Assembly: GCF_014650895.1 (NCBI RefSeq)
Contig: NZ_BMVV01000014.1
Span: 151,032 to 215,031 of the forward strand
DNA from: Streptomyces omiyaensis
Lineage (GTDB): Bacteria > Actinomycetota > Actinomycetes > Streptomycetales > Streptomycetaceae
Direction of reading: 5' to 3'
Length of the DNA: 64,000 bases
Within the stretch, counting starts at the first letter, position 1. Every line of letters starts with the position of its first letter. The translations under genes and the position numbers were made by a program. Below are positions 17,221 through 25,894 of this stretch, piece after piece. The notes under the pieces were generated by a model that had not been told where the DNA came from, ran no database searches, and saw nothing but the letters and a program-made list of their open reading frames with translations.

Positions 17221-17242
17221 GCAAGTGGTACGGACCACTTGC
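17221..17242. promoter_or_regulatory. GntR/HutC-type operator palindrome (GCAAGTGGT-N4-ACCACTTGC)
   Basis: A perfect 9-bp inverted repeat with a 4-bp spacer lies between the divergent secreted-protein gene and the sugar operon. Its core GTGGT-N4-ACCAC resembles sites of HutC-subfamily GntR regulators (DasR/NagR-type boxes have TGGTCTAGACCA). The operon encodes a HutC-type GntR regulator, which is the natural binding candidate, giving substrate-induced expression of both sides. Confidence 0.65.
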
Positions 17243-17313
17243 TCGCGCTGTGGCCCTCGCCCCGGCCTCTCTTCCCCCTTCCGGCTGGTGTCCGGATCGT
17301 CCCTAGGAGCGTC

Positions 17314-18630
17314 ATGCCCTCCAGCAGAGGCATTCGTCTCGCATCTGTCGCCCTCGCCCTCGGAGCCCTTTCGACCGCCTGCGGGCTCGGCGGTTCCACG
17401 GACGGCGACGCCGGCGCCCAGCAGGCGAGTGGCTCCGGAGGCGCGCTCAAGGGGACCGTCACCTTCGAGACGCTGCAACTCAAGCCGACGTTCACGGAGT
17501 ACATCGAGGGCGTCATCGCCTCGTACGAGAAGAAGCACCCGGACGTCGAAGTCAAGTGGGTCGACATCCCCTTCGCCGGAGCCCAGGAGAAGATGACGGC
17601 GAACGCCGTCGCCGGCACCCTCCCCGACGTCGTCAACCTCAACCCGCAGTTCGCCCAGGCTCTGGAGGCCAAGGGGCTGTTCGTCGACATGGACACCGTG
17701 GCGAAGGACATCAAGGCCGACTACGTGCCCGGTGCCTGGGACGCCTTCACCGTCCCGGGCAAGAAGGGGTCCTTCGGCATCCCCTGGTACCTCACCTCCG
17801 AGGTCACCATGTACAACAAGGACCTCTTCGAGAAGGCCGGCCTGGACCCCGCGAAGCCCCCGGCCACCTTCGACGAACTGCTCACCGCCGGGGCCGGCCT
17901 CTCCACCGCGGGCAAGGGGAAGTCGTACGGCCTCCACCCGGCCCTGGAGAACCGCTTCATCACCGACCTCGCCAAGCAGGGCGTGCCGCTGCTCGACGAG
18001 TCGGGTAAGAAGTGGACGTTCAACACCCCCGAAGCGGCCGCCTACCTCGGCAAGCTCGTCGACGCCTACGAGAAGGGCGTCTTCCCGAAGGACTCGATCA
18101 CCCAGGACCACAGCAAGTCGACCGAGGCGTACCAGGCCGGTCGCATCGGCGTCCTGCCTTCGGGTCCCAACTTCCTGACCATCATCAAGGAGAACGCGCC
18201 GAAGATCGCCGAGCAGACCGGCGTCGGCCCGCAGATCACCGGAGCTTCAGGGGCGACGAACATGTCCGTCATGGGCCTGCTGGTCCCCAAGTCCAGCAAG
18301 AACCAGGCCGCGGCGGTCTCCTTCGCCTCCTACCTGGCCAACGCCGAGAACCAGCTCGCGTTCAGCAAGATCGTGACCGTGCTCCCCAGCGTCTCCGCGG
18401 CGCTGAAGGACCCCTACTTCACCACGGCCGGCGACGGATCCGTTGAGGCCCGGGCACGGAAGATCTCCGCCGAGCAGATCGCCAAGGGACGGAACCTGGT
18501 CCCCGTCCAGTACGACGAGCGCGTCACCAAGGCCGTCATCGGCAAGGTCCAGCTCGCCCTCCAGGGCAAGCTCAGCCCGCAGAAGGCCCTCGACGAGGCC
18601 GTCGAGGCGGCGAACGCCATCACCGGCTGA
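17314..18630 (+). CDS. Sugar ABC transporter substrate-binding lipoprotein
   Basis: The 438-residue protein starts at ATG 17314 with TAGGAGC upstream. A signal peptide with lipobox STAC (Cys near residue 23) anchors it to the outer membrane face. The mature protein is a type-1 extracellular solute-binding protein of the sugar family (CUT1): VKWVDIPFAGAQEKMTANAVAGTLPDVVNLNPQFAQAL, FGIPWYLTSEVTMYNKDLFEKAGLD and the hinge phrase GRIGVLPSGPNFL are typical. It delivers an oligosaccharide to the two permeases that follow. No importer ATPase is in the operon, so a shared MsiK-type ATPase is expected. Confidence 0.92.
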   Translation: MPSSRGIRLASVALALGALSTACGLGGSTDGDAGAQQASGSGGALKGTVTFETLQLKPTFTEYIEGVIASYEKKHPDVEVKWVDIPFAGAQEKMTANAVAGTLPDVVNLNPQFAQALEAKGLFVDMDTVAKDIKADYVPGAWDAFTVPGKKGSFGIPWYLTSEVTMYNKDLFEKAGLDPAKPPATFDELLTAGAGLSTAGKGKSYGLHPALENRFITDLAKQGVPLLDESGKKWTFNTPEAAAYLGKLVDAYEKGVFPKDSITQDHSKSTEAYQAGRIGVLPSGPNFLTIIKENAPKIAEQTGVGPQITGASGATNMSVMGLLVPKSSKNQAAAVSFASYLANAENQLAFSKIVTVLPSVSAALKDPYFTTAGDGSVEARARKISAEQIAKGRNLVPVQYDERVTKAVIGKVQLALQGKLSPQKALDEAVEAANAITG

Positions 18631-18761
18631 CCGAGCCGGACCACCTCCGTCGGAGCCGCCCGCACCGGCCCGCTCCGACGGAGCCACCGAGCCCACCCCG
18701 GCGGCAGGGACGCGAACCCCCTGCCGCCGGCCCCGCCCCACCCGCACACCGTGGAGGACCC

Positions 18762-19640
18762 GTGACCGGCCGACGCTGGTACGCCCCCTGGCTGTTCCTC
18801 GCCCCCGCGCTCGCCGTCGCGGTGACGTTCTTCCTCATCCCCTTCAGCAACACGGTCGTCCTCTCCTTCACCGACGCCAGCACCCTCGGCGGCGGCCACT
18901 TCACGGGCCTCGACAACTACCGACGGCTGCTGTCGGACGACGCGTTCTGGTTGTCGCTGCGCAACACCGCTCTGTACGTCGTGGTCGTGGTCCCTCTGAT
19001 GGTGGTGCTGCCCCTGCTCGTCGCCGTCCTGGTGCAGCGCAGGATCGCCGGAATCGGCTTCTTCCGCGCGGTGTTCTACTCACCGGTCGTGGCCTCGATG
19101 GTGGTCGCCGGACTCATCTGGTCCTGGCTGCTGTCCAGCGACGGCCTCGTCAACTCACTGCTGCGCGCCCTGCACCTCGTCGCCGAGCCGCTGCCCTTCC
19201 TCACCGACTCCCGACTGCTGCTGTTCAGCGCCATGGCCATGACCGTGTGGAAGGGCCTGGGCTACTACATGGTGGTCTACCTGGCCGCCCTGGCGAACAT
19301 CCCGCGCTCGCTGCTCGAAGCGGCGGAGGTCGACGGCGCGGGACCCGTACGCCGGTTCACGAGCGTCACCGTGCCCCTGCTGCGCCCGACCATGGTCCTC
19401 GTCGCCACCCTCTCCGCGATCGCCTCGGCCAAGGTCTTCGCGGAGGTCTACACCCTCAGCGACGGCAGCGCCGGCCCCGGCGGCGAGGCCCGCACCCTCG
19501 TCTACACCATCCGCGAGGCGGGGCTCGGCCTGGGCGGTGAGGCCGGCTACGCCTCCGCCATGAGCCTGGCGCTCTTCCTCGGCACCCTCGGCCTGTCCGT
19601 CTTCGTCACCCGCCTCAACTCCCAGGAGCGGCAGGCATGA
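18762..19640 (+). CDS. Sugar ABC transporter permease (MalF/CUT1 type)
   Basis: The 292-residue protein starts at GTG 18762 after GGAGGA. Six membrane helices are expected: WLFLAPALAVAVTFFLIPF (near residue 10), LYVVVVVPLMVVLPLLVAVLV, FYSPVVASMVVAGLIWSWLL, MTVWKGLGYYMVVYLAALA, and two later ones. The EAA loop that contacts the ATPase reads EAAEVDGAGPVRRFTSVTVPLLRP. It forms the first half of the channel for the solute bound by the preceding lipoprotein, and its stop overlaps the next permease gene (ATGA). Confidence 0.93.
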   Translation: MTGRRWYAPWLFLAPALAVAVTFFLIPFSNTVVLSFTDASTLGGGHFTGLDNYRRLLSDDAFWLSLRNTALYVVVVVPLMVVLPLLVAVLVQRRIAGIGFFRAVFYSPVVASMVVAGLIWSWLLSSDGLVNSLLRALHLVAEPLPFLTDSRLLLFSAMAMTVWKGLGYYMVVYLAALANIPRSLLEAAEVDGAGPVRRFTSVTVPLLRPTMVLVATLSAIASAKVFAEVYTLSDGSAGPGGEARTLVYTIREAGLGLGGEAGYASAMSLALFLGTLGLSVFVTRLNSQERQA

Positions 19641-20566
19641 GCGCCCCCACCACGATCCCGCTCGCGGACCCCGCACACCCGTCCGCACCGACCCCCCGCG
19701 AGGCACCCGCTCCGGTCACGCCCAAGCCGCGTGCGCTGCGCCTGCGCGCGGCCGGAGGCACCGGCGTACGGTACCTGCTGCTCCTCGTCGTCCTGGTCGT
19801 CACGGTCGGACCGTTCCTCTGGCAGCTGTCCACCTCGCTCAAGGGCGCCGGCGAGAGCGTCTTCGGCTACCCGCCCCAACTGCTCCCGCACGAGCCCACC
19901 CTGGACCACTACGCGTCGGCCGCCCGGACCGTCCCGGTCCTCTCGTACGCCTTCAACTCACTCCTCGTGGCGGTGGGCTGCGCCGTCACCAACTGCCTGT
20001 TCGGATCCCTGGCCGGCTACGCCCTGGCCCGGATGCGGTTCCGGGGACGACGGATCGCCTTCGGGATCTTCCTCGCCACGATGATCATCCCGTTCGAGAG
20101 CATCATGGTCTCCGAGTTCCTGATGATGCGCTCGCTGGGCCTCAACGACACCCTCGTCGGCGTGATGCTGCCGCTGGCCGTCACCAGCCTGTCCATCCTG
20201 CTCTTCCGCAACGCCTTCCTCGGCCTGCCCCGCGAGGTGGAGGAGGCCGCCGTCCTGGACGGCGCGGGGGAGTGGCAGCGCTACGCGAGGATCGCCCTGC
20301 CCTCGGTACGCGGCACCACCGCCGTCGTCGCCATCTTCAGCTTCGTCTTCGCCTGGGACGACTTCCTGTGGCCGCTGATCGTGCTGTCGGACCCGGCCCA
20401 CTACACCCTGACCGTGGGCATCCAGTACCTCTCCGGCACGTTCACCAACGACCAGCGGGTCGTCGCCGCGGGCACCATGATTGCCGTGGTCCCGCTGCTG
20501 CTTCTCTTCTTCACCCTGCAGCGGTACTTCTTCCGGGGCGTGGGCGAAGGGGCGGTCAAGGGATGA
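19637..20566 (+). CDS. Sugar ABC transporter permease (MalG/CUT1 type)
   Basis: The 309-residue protein overlaps its partner by 4 bp. A Pro-rich cytosolic leader of about 45 residues precedes the first helix YLLLLVVLVVTVGPFLWQL; the periplasmic FGYPPQLLP segment is typical of MalG proteins. The EAA loop reads EEAAVLDGAGEWQRYARIALPSVRG, and FAWDDFLWPLIVL is the usual fifth-helix signature. With the upstream gene it forms the membrane pore of a CUT1 importer. The next gene, encoding the regulator, starts within its stop codon (ATGA). Confidence 0.93.
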   Translation: MSAPTTIPLADPAHPSAPTPREAPAPVTPKPRALRLRAAGGTGVRYLLLLVVLVVTVGPFLWQLSTSLKGAGESVFGYPPQLLPHEPTLDHYASAARTVPVLSYAFNSLLVAVGCAVTNCLFGSLAGYALARMRFRGRRIAFGIFLATMIIPFESIMVSEFLMMRSLGLNDTLVGVMLPLAVTSLSILLFRNAFLGLPREVEEAAVLDGAGEWQRYARIALPSVRGTTAVVAIFSFVFAWDDFLWPLIVLSDPAHYTLTVGIQYLSGTFTNDQRVVAAGTMIAVVPLLLLFFTLQRYFFRGVGEGAVKG

Positions 20567-21351
20567 ACACGGACACGGGGACGAACGGCAGCGCGGCGAC
20601 GGACAGCGGCACGGTGACGAGCACCGGCCCGGGGACCGAGCGCGAACCCAAGCACGAGGCACTGCGCACCGCCCTGGCGGCGTTGATCGACGATGGTCTC
20701 GCACCGCACGAGGCGCTGCCCAGCGAACGCGACCTCATGCAGCGCTACTCGGTCAGCCGGATGACCGTACGGCGGGCCGTCGAGCGGCTCACCCAGGAGG
20801 GCCGCGTCTACCGCGTGCAGGGTGCCGGCACCTTCGTCGCGGACCCCGCCACCATCAGCAAGTCGCTGCACCTCACCTCGTTCTCCGAGGACATCCGCGG
20901 CCGGCGCATGGTCCCCGACAGCCGCCTCCTGGTCCTGGAGCGCACCGAGGCGGACCTGGACTGCGCCCGTGACCTGTTCCTGACCCCCGGCTCGCCGGTG
21001 GTCCACCTGGAACGCCTGCGCACGGCGGACGGCGAGCCGATGTGCCTGGAAAACGTATGGCTGCCCGAGGCACTCGTACCCGGCCTGGTCGAGCACGGTG
21101 AACCGCAGAGCCTGTACAGCTGGCTGGAACAGGCCGGCGCCGCGCCCGAGACCGCCGACCAGACCATCCGCGCCACCGTCGTGGGCCCGCGCGAGGCGGC
21201 GCTGCTCGACGTCCCCCCGCAGTTCCCGGCCCTGCATGTCGAGCGGGTCACCCGGGACATCCGCGGCCGGGCCGTCGAACGGGCCGTCAGCCTCTACCGC
21301 GCGGACCGCTACGACTACCGCCTCACGATCAGCAGGGAGCGCCGGGGATGA
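20563..21351 (+). CDS. GntR-family regulator, HutC subfamily (UTRA domain)
   Basis: The 262-residue protein begins with a polar Thr/Gly/Ser-rich tail, followed by the winged helix: LPSERDLMQRYSVSRMTVRRAVERLTQEGRVYRVQGAGTFVADP (about residues 48-92). The C-terminal half is a UTRA ligand-binding domain (LHLTSFSEDIRGR, PVVHLERLRTADGEPMCLENVWLP, and the end AVSLYRADRYDYRLTISRE). HutC regulators usually bind phosphorylated sugars or similar catabolites. It is cotranscribed with the importer and kinase genes through ATGA overlaps, and probably acts at the palindrome at 17221-17242. Confidence 0.94.
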   Translation: MNTDTGTNGSAATDSGTVTSTGPGTEREPKHEALRTALAALIDDGLAPHEALPSERDLMQRYSVSRMTVRRAVERLTQEGRVYRVQGAGTFVADPATISKSLHLTSFSEDIRGRRMVPDSRLLVLERTEADLDCARDLFLTPGSPVVHLERLRTADGEPMCLENVWLPEALVPGLVEHGEPQSLYSWLEQAGAAPETADQTIRATVVGPREAALLDVPPQFPALHVERVTRDIRGRAVERAVSLYRADRYDYRLTISRERRG

Positions 21352-22367
21352 CGACTCGCACGACCGGATCGTGGACCGGGCCCGGCGCCCGGACCGCCTC
21401 CGTTCCCCACGGGCCGCCGGTACGGCTGGGGATCGACATCGGCGGCACCAAGACAGCCGTCGCGGTCCTCGACGAGGGGAACAGGTTCCTCGCCCGCGCC
21501 ACGGCCGCCACCCCGGCCGCCGAGGGCGCCGCGGCCGTGGTCGGCCGCGTACGGGAACTCGCCGTACGGGCCCTGGCCGAACCGGCTGCCGCTGGGGCCC
21601 GGCTGACCGCGATCGGCGTCGGCACGGCAGGAGTCGTGGCACCGGACGGCCGCACCATCGCCTCCGCCACGGAGGCGTTGCCGGGATGGGCCGGAACTCC
21701 GCTCGCGGCCCTCCTCGAGGAGGCGCTGGGCGCCCCCACGTCCCTGCTCGGCGACGTCCAGGCCTTCCTGGCCGGGGAGTTGGCGGCAGGAGCGGCCTGG
21801 GGTGCGCGCAGCGCGGTCGCCGTCATGGCCGGGACCGGCATCGGCGGCGCGATCGCACTGGACGGGACGGTGGTACGAGGCAGCCGCGGAGCGGCCGGGC
21901 ACCTGGGCCACGTCCCGGTCGCCGAGGCCGAGGGGCACCGGTGCCCGTGCGGAGCCATGGGACACGTGGAAGCCGTCGCCTCCGGTCCGGCGATGACCGC
22001 TCTGCTCCGCCGCGACGCCGCCCACACCGAGGTCCGGGACCTGCGGGGGGTCGGTGCGGCGGCCGCCGACGGGGACTCGGCGGCCCGCGCGGTCCTGCGG
22101 CGCGGAGGCAGGGCTCTGGGCGCCGCGCTCGCCGGAGTGGTCAGCACCCTCGATCCGGACGTGGTGGTCCTCGCCGGAGGGGTCCTCCACGCCGGCCCCT
22201 GGTACGAGGAGGCTGCCCGGGCCGAACTCGCCGTCCGGACCCTTCCGCTGCTGCGCGGGACCCGTGTCGTACGGGCAGGCCTCGGCGCCGACGCGGTCCT
22301 GCTCGGCGCGGCCTCGTACAGCGGCACGGCCCCGTACGACGGCCCGGTCCCCCCGGCCGTCCGCTGA
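21348..22367 (+). CDS. ROK-family sugar kinase (N-acetylmannosamine/glucokinase-like)
   Basis: The 339-residue protein has the phosphate-binding strand GIDIGGTKTAVAVL near residue 26, the catalytic Asp in SLLGDVQAFLAGEL, the adenosine loop AGTGIGGAIALDG, and the zinc motif GHLGHVPVAEAEGHRCPCGAMGHVEAVASG. The usual CxCGxxGC zinc motif has His in place of the third Cys, a variant I recall in NanK-type kinases. It phosphorylates an aminosugar or hexose at C6. The adjacent NanE-like gene makes ManNAc or a related sugar a reasonable substrate. It overlaps the regulator gene by 4 bp. Confidence 0.9.
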   Translation: MTTRTTGSWTGPGARTASVPHGPPVRLGIDIGGTKTAVAVLDEGNRFLARATAATPAAEGAAAVVGRVRELAVRALAEPAAAGARLTAIGVGTAGVVAPDGRTIASATEALPGWAGTPLAALLEEALGAPTSLLGDVQAFLAGELAAGAAWGARSAVAVMAGTGIGGAIALDGTVVRGSRGAAGHLGHVPVAEAEGHRCPCGAMGHVEAVASGPAMTALLRRDAAHTEVRDLRGVGAAAADGDSAARAVLRRGGRALGAALAGVVSTLDPDVVVLAGGVLHAGPWYEEAARAELAVRTLPLLRGTRVVRAGLGADAVLLGAASYSGTAPYDGPVPPAVR

Positions 22368-22435
22368 ACACCGACCGCGACACGGCCGACGACAACCGCG
22401 GAACCCCCGCACGACTCGAAAGACGAGGAACTCCC

Positions 22436-24031
22436 GTGAGCGCCGCCCCCGCGCGCCAGCCCCTGTGCGTCGCCCTGCTCCCGCTCGACGAGCGCCCCGC
22501 CTGCTCCCGGCTGCCCGCGCAGATCGCGGCCGTGGCCGGGGCCGAAGTGCTGCTGCCGCCCGCCGCGCTCATGCCGCGGCTGCGGGAACCAGGCGACGCC
22601 GACGCGCTCGGCGACTGGCTGGTCAGGGCCGCGCCGAAGGCCGACGCCGCGGTGGTCAGCCTGGAGACGCTCGGTCACGGCGGGCTCATCGCCTCGCGCA
22701 CGCAGCCCCGTACGGTCGCCGAGGTCACCGCCCGCTGGCAGGTGCTCGCCGAGATCGCCGCCACGGGCACCCCGGTACACGCCGTCACGCTCATCACCCG
22801 GACCCCCGACTCCGACGACGCGATGGAGGAGCCGGAGTACTGGGACCCCCACGGCCCCGCGCTCCACCGCCTCTCCGCCGCACTCCACCGGGGAGAACGG
22901 CCGACGGCTTCCCACCCGGGCGAGCTGGCGGCCGCCCGCGAAGCCGTGCCCGGGACCGTGCGCTCGGACTTCGCCCGACGGCGCCTGCGGAACCACGCGC
23001 TCAACCTCACCGCGCTCGAACTCGCGGCCGCCGGCGTCCTGGACAGCCTGGTCGTCGGCGCCGACGACACCGCCCCCTGGGCCCTCGCCACCGCCGAACT
23101 CCAGCAGCTGCGGCACTGGCGCACCCGCCTCGAAGCCGAGGACCGGGTGGCGGTGCGCCCCGGCGCCGACGAGGCCACCGCCACCCTCGTCGCCCGCACC
23201 CTGCTCGACCTGCTGGGCGGCGGGCCCGTCACCGTACGGATCGAGGCCATCGACCCGCACGGACTCGCCCGCGTCGCCCCGTACGAGAACGTGCCCGTCG
23301 GCCACACCGCCGCCGGGCAGATCGAGGCGTGCGGCGCCACGGTTCACGACGGCCCCGACCCCGACCTGCACCTCCTGGTCCACACCCCCGACGGGGACGG
23401 CGACTGGGCCGCCGGCCCTCTCAACGCCCGCCACGCTGCCGCTGAGACCACGGCCCGGGCACTCGCCGGCCGCGCCGCCGCGCTTCTGCGCGCCGGGCAC
23501 AGCGTCGCCGTGGCCGACTGCGCCCAGCCCAACGGGTCCGACCCCCTTCTCGTGGACGCCCTGCTGGCGACCGGCCTGGCCCACCGCCTCACGTCCTACG
23601 CGGGATGGAACACAGCCGGAAACACCCTCGGCACCGCCGTCGCCCACGCGGTCACCGCAGTGGCCGCCCGGCGGACCGGCCGCTTCGACGCCCGCGCCCA
23701 CCTCGACCTGCTGGCCCACCGCCTCATCGAGGACCGGGGATACATGACACGGGTGCGTGCCGACCTCCGCACCGAACTCGGCAGCGTCCCGGGCCGCCAC
23801 GACCACGTCTCCGACGCCGACCCCGTCCTCGACCGGCTCGTCACCGGCCTGACGCGGTACGCCGAGGAACTCCCCGGCTTCCACGCCCGGATTACGCCCG
23901 GATCGGTACACCTGCCGTGGCGACGCACCTTCGAGGCCGACTTCGACGTCACCACCGGCCTCGCGGCACCGGCGACCGGCACGCCCGCAGCCACCGCCCC
24001 CTCCACCACGACCGCCGAGGAGACCCGGTGA
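22436..24031 (+). CDS. DUF4127-family protein
   Basis: The 531-residue protein starts at GTG 22436 with GAGGAA 6 nt upstream; the reading frame is open far upstream but lies inside other genes there. It carries the DUF4127 hallmarks: VALLPLDERPACSRLPAQIAA near the N-terminus, LETLGHGGLIASR, LVVGADDTAPWALATAELQQL in the middle and the end phrase YAGWNTAGNTLGTAVAHAVTAV. The conserved PLDxRP, GADD and NTAGN pieces suggest an enzyme active site, but no reaction is established. No signal peptide, so cytosolic. It sits between the ROK kinase and an FAD oxidoreductase, sharing a GTGA overlap with the latter. Confidence 0.88.
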   Translation: MSAAPARQPLCVALLPLDERPACSRLPAQIAAVAGAEVLLPPAALMPRLREPGDADALGDWLVRAAPKADAAVVSLETLGHGGLIASRTQPRTVAEVTARWQVLAEIAATGTPVHAVTLITRTPDSDDAMEEPEYWDPHGPALHRLSAALHRGERPTASHPGELAAAREAVPGTVRSDFARRRLRNHALNLTALELAAAGVLDSLVVGADDTAPWALATAELQQLRHWRTRLEAEDRVAVRPGADEATATLVARTLLDLLGGGPVTVRIEAIDPHGLARVAPYENVPVGHTAAGQIEACGATVHDGPDPDLHLLVHTPDGDGDWAAGPLNARHAAAETTARALAGRAAALLRAGHSVAVADCAQPNGSDPLLVDALLATGLAHRLTSYAGWNTAGNTLGTAVAHAVTAVAARRTGRFDARAHLDLLAHRLIEDRGYMTRVRADLRTELGSVPGRHDHVSDADPVLDRLVTGLTRYAEELPGFHARITPGSVHLPWRRTFEADFDVTTGLAAPATGTPAATAPSTTTAEETR

Positions 24032-25842
24032 ACCAGCCCGCCCCCGACGCCCGCGCCCTCCACACCGACGTCGCCGTCATCGGGTCCGGCCTCGGTGCCG
24101 TGGCCGCCGCCCTCGCCGTCGCCCGCGCCGGCCGCGGTGTCGTCCTCGCGGCCCGGCACCACCGACTGGGAGGCCAGGCCACCACCCAGCTCGTCCCCGC
24201 CCTCGACGAGCACCCCCACGTCGAGACCGGAGGCGTCTCCGCCTCCTACCGTGCCTTCCGCGACCTCGTGCGCGCACGGTACGGCGGCCTCGCCAACCCC
24301 GGCGGCGGCTGGGTGAGCAGGCTCTGCTTCGAGCCGGCCGCCGCCGAGCACGCCATCGACGCACTCCTCGCACCGCACATCGCCTCCGGCCGGCTGACGA
24401 TCCTCAGGGGCGTCACCCCACGATCGGTACGGCGCGAGGGCCGGCACCTCACCTCTGTACGGCTGCGCGCCGACGGAGCCGCGGCGCCCGACACGGAACT
24501 GTTCGCCGAGGTCTTCTGCGACGCCACCGAAGCGGGCGACCTGCTTCCCCTGGCCGGGGCCCCCTGGACGGTCGGCTCCGAGGGGCGCGACGCCCACGGC
24601 GAGTCGCTGGCCCTGCCCGGCGGCCCCCGCCCCGACGCGGTGCAGTCCTGCACCGTCGGCTTCGTCGTCGAACACCTTCCGGAAGCCGCTCCCTCCCTCC
24701 CGGTCGGAGCACCGCCGGAGGGGTACGAACGGTGGCGTGACAGCCAGCCGTTCACCCTGGAGATCGCCGGCTGGGACGACCGCCCCCACCGCTACCGGAT
24801 GTTCGAGGAAGGCCCCGACGGCCACCCGCCGTTCTGGACCTACCGGCGGCTGCGCGACGGCGCGGTACTCGGCGGCCCCGACGCGGCCCTCATCAACTGG
24901 GCCGGCAACGACTACGCCGACCGTTCCTCCGTCGACCACCCCGAAGAGGCGTACACCGAGGCCAAGCGCCTCTCCGCCGCCTTCCTGCACTGGCTGCGCA
25001 CCGAATGCCCCCGCGACGACGGCGGCCACGGCCACCCGGAGCTGACCCTCGCCCCGCACGTCGCGGGCACCCCCGACGGCTACGCCGAAGAACCCTACCT
25101 GCGCGAGTCACGCCGACTGCGGACCGCCACCCCCGTCCGCCAGCAGGACCTGGAGCCGGTCCCCGGCCGGGCGCGGGCCGCGAACCGTCCCGACTCCGGC
25201 GGCCTCGCGATGTACCACATGGACCTCCACAGCAGGATCGGCCACCCCGCCAGTGCGTACGCCCCCACGGCCCCGTTCCAGGTGCCGCTCTCCTCGCTGG
25301 TCGCCGCCGAACCGGACAACCTGCTGGCCGCCGCGAAGAACCTGGGGGCCACCCAGGTCGCCGCCTCCGCCTACCGCGTGCACCACGGGGAATGGGCCGT
25401 GGGCGAGGCGGCCGGAGCACTGGCCGCCCGATCCTGCGCACGCGCTCTCCCCCCGGCCCGCATCGTGGGCGACCGGCGCGAGCTGACTCTGCTCCAGGGG
25501 CGGTTGGCCGCCGACGGCGTCCCGCTCGCCTGGACCCTCGACGTCCCACCCGGCGACCCCCGGTTCGCGGCCGTGCAGCTGCTCGCCGCCGCCGGGGCGC
25601 TCACCGGACGACGAGCAGCCGAACTGGACATTCGCCCCGAGGACCCGGCGGACGCCGCGGACCGGCACGCGCTGCACACCGCCGCCGCCCGACTGCTCGG
25701 CGACCCGACCACCCCCGTGCTCCCCGACACCGCTCCGGCGGACACCGCCACCCGCTGGGGCGACCTGGCCGTGACACTGGCCGACCGCGTACAGCACGCC
25801 CTGGGCCGGAGCGCCCGCACGGCCGACGGCGCCCATGCCTGA
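24028..25842 (+). CDS. FAD-dependent oxidoreductase (FAD_oxidored type)
   Basis: The 604-residue protein starts at GTG 24028, overlapping the DUF4127 stop. Its N-terminus carries the dinucleotide loop VIGSGLGAVAAALAVARAGRGVVL and GGQATTQLVPALDEHP, a typical FAD-contact segment of this family. A second FAD motif ends the cofactor domain (NLLAAAKNLGATQVAASAYRVHHGEWAVGEAAGALAA). These proteins often oxidise sugars or sugar acids in glycan operons. It probably modifies the imported sugar or an intermediate before the kinase or epimerase; the exact reaction is unknown. Its end overlaps the possible upstream start of the NanE-like gene. Confidence 0.85.
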   Translation: MNQPAPDARALHTDVAVIGSGLGAVAAALAVARAGRGVVLAARHHRLGGQATTQLVPALDEHPHVETGGVSASYRAFRDLVRARYGGLANPGGGWVSRLCFEPAAAEHAIDALLAPHIASGRLTILRGVTPRSVRREGRHLTSVRLRADGAAAPDTELFAEVFCDATEAGDLLPLAGAPWTVGSEGRDAHGESLALPGGPRPDAVQSCTVGFVVEHLPEAAPSLPVGAPPEGYERWRDSQPFTLEIAGWDDRPHRYRMFEEGPDGHPPFWTYRRLRDGAVLGGPDAALINWAGNDYADRSSVDHPEEAYTEAKRLSAAFLHWLRTECPRDDGGHGHPELTLAPHVAGTPDGYAEEPYLRESRRLRTATPVRQQDLEPVPGRARAANRPDSGGLAMYHMDLHSRIGHPASAYAPTAPFQVPLSSLVAAEPDNLLAAAKNLGATQVAASAYRVHHGEWAVGEAAGALAARSCARALPPARIVGDRRELTLLQGRLAADGVPLAWTLDVPPGDPRFAAVQLLAAAGALTGRRAAELDIRPEDPADAADRHALHTAAARLLGDPTTPVLPDTAPADTATRWGDLAVTLADRVQHALGRSARTADGAHA

Positions 25843-25894
25843 CACCGCGACGCCCCCCGGGCATGCGACCACCGCCATCATCGAAAGGGACCCG

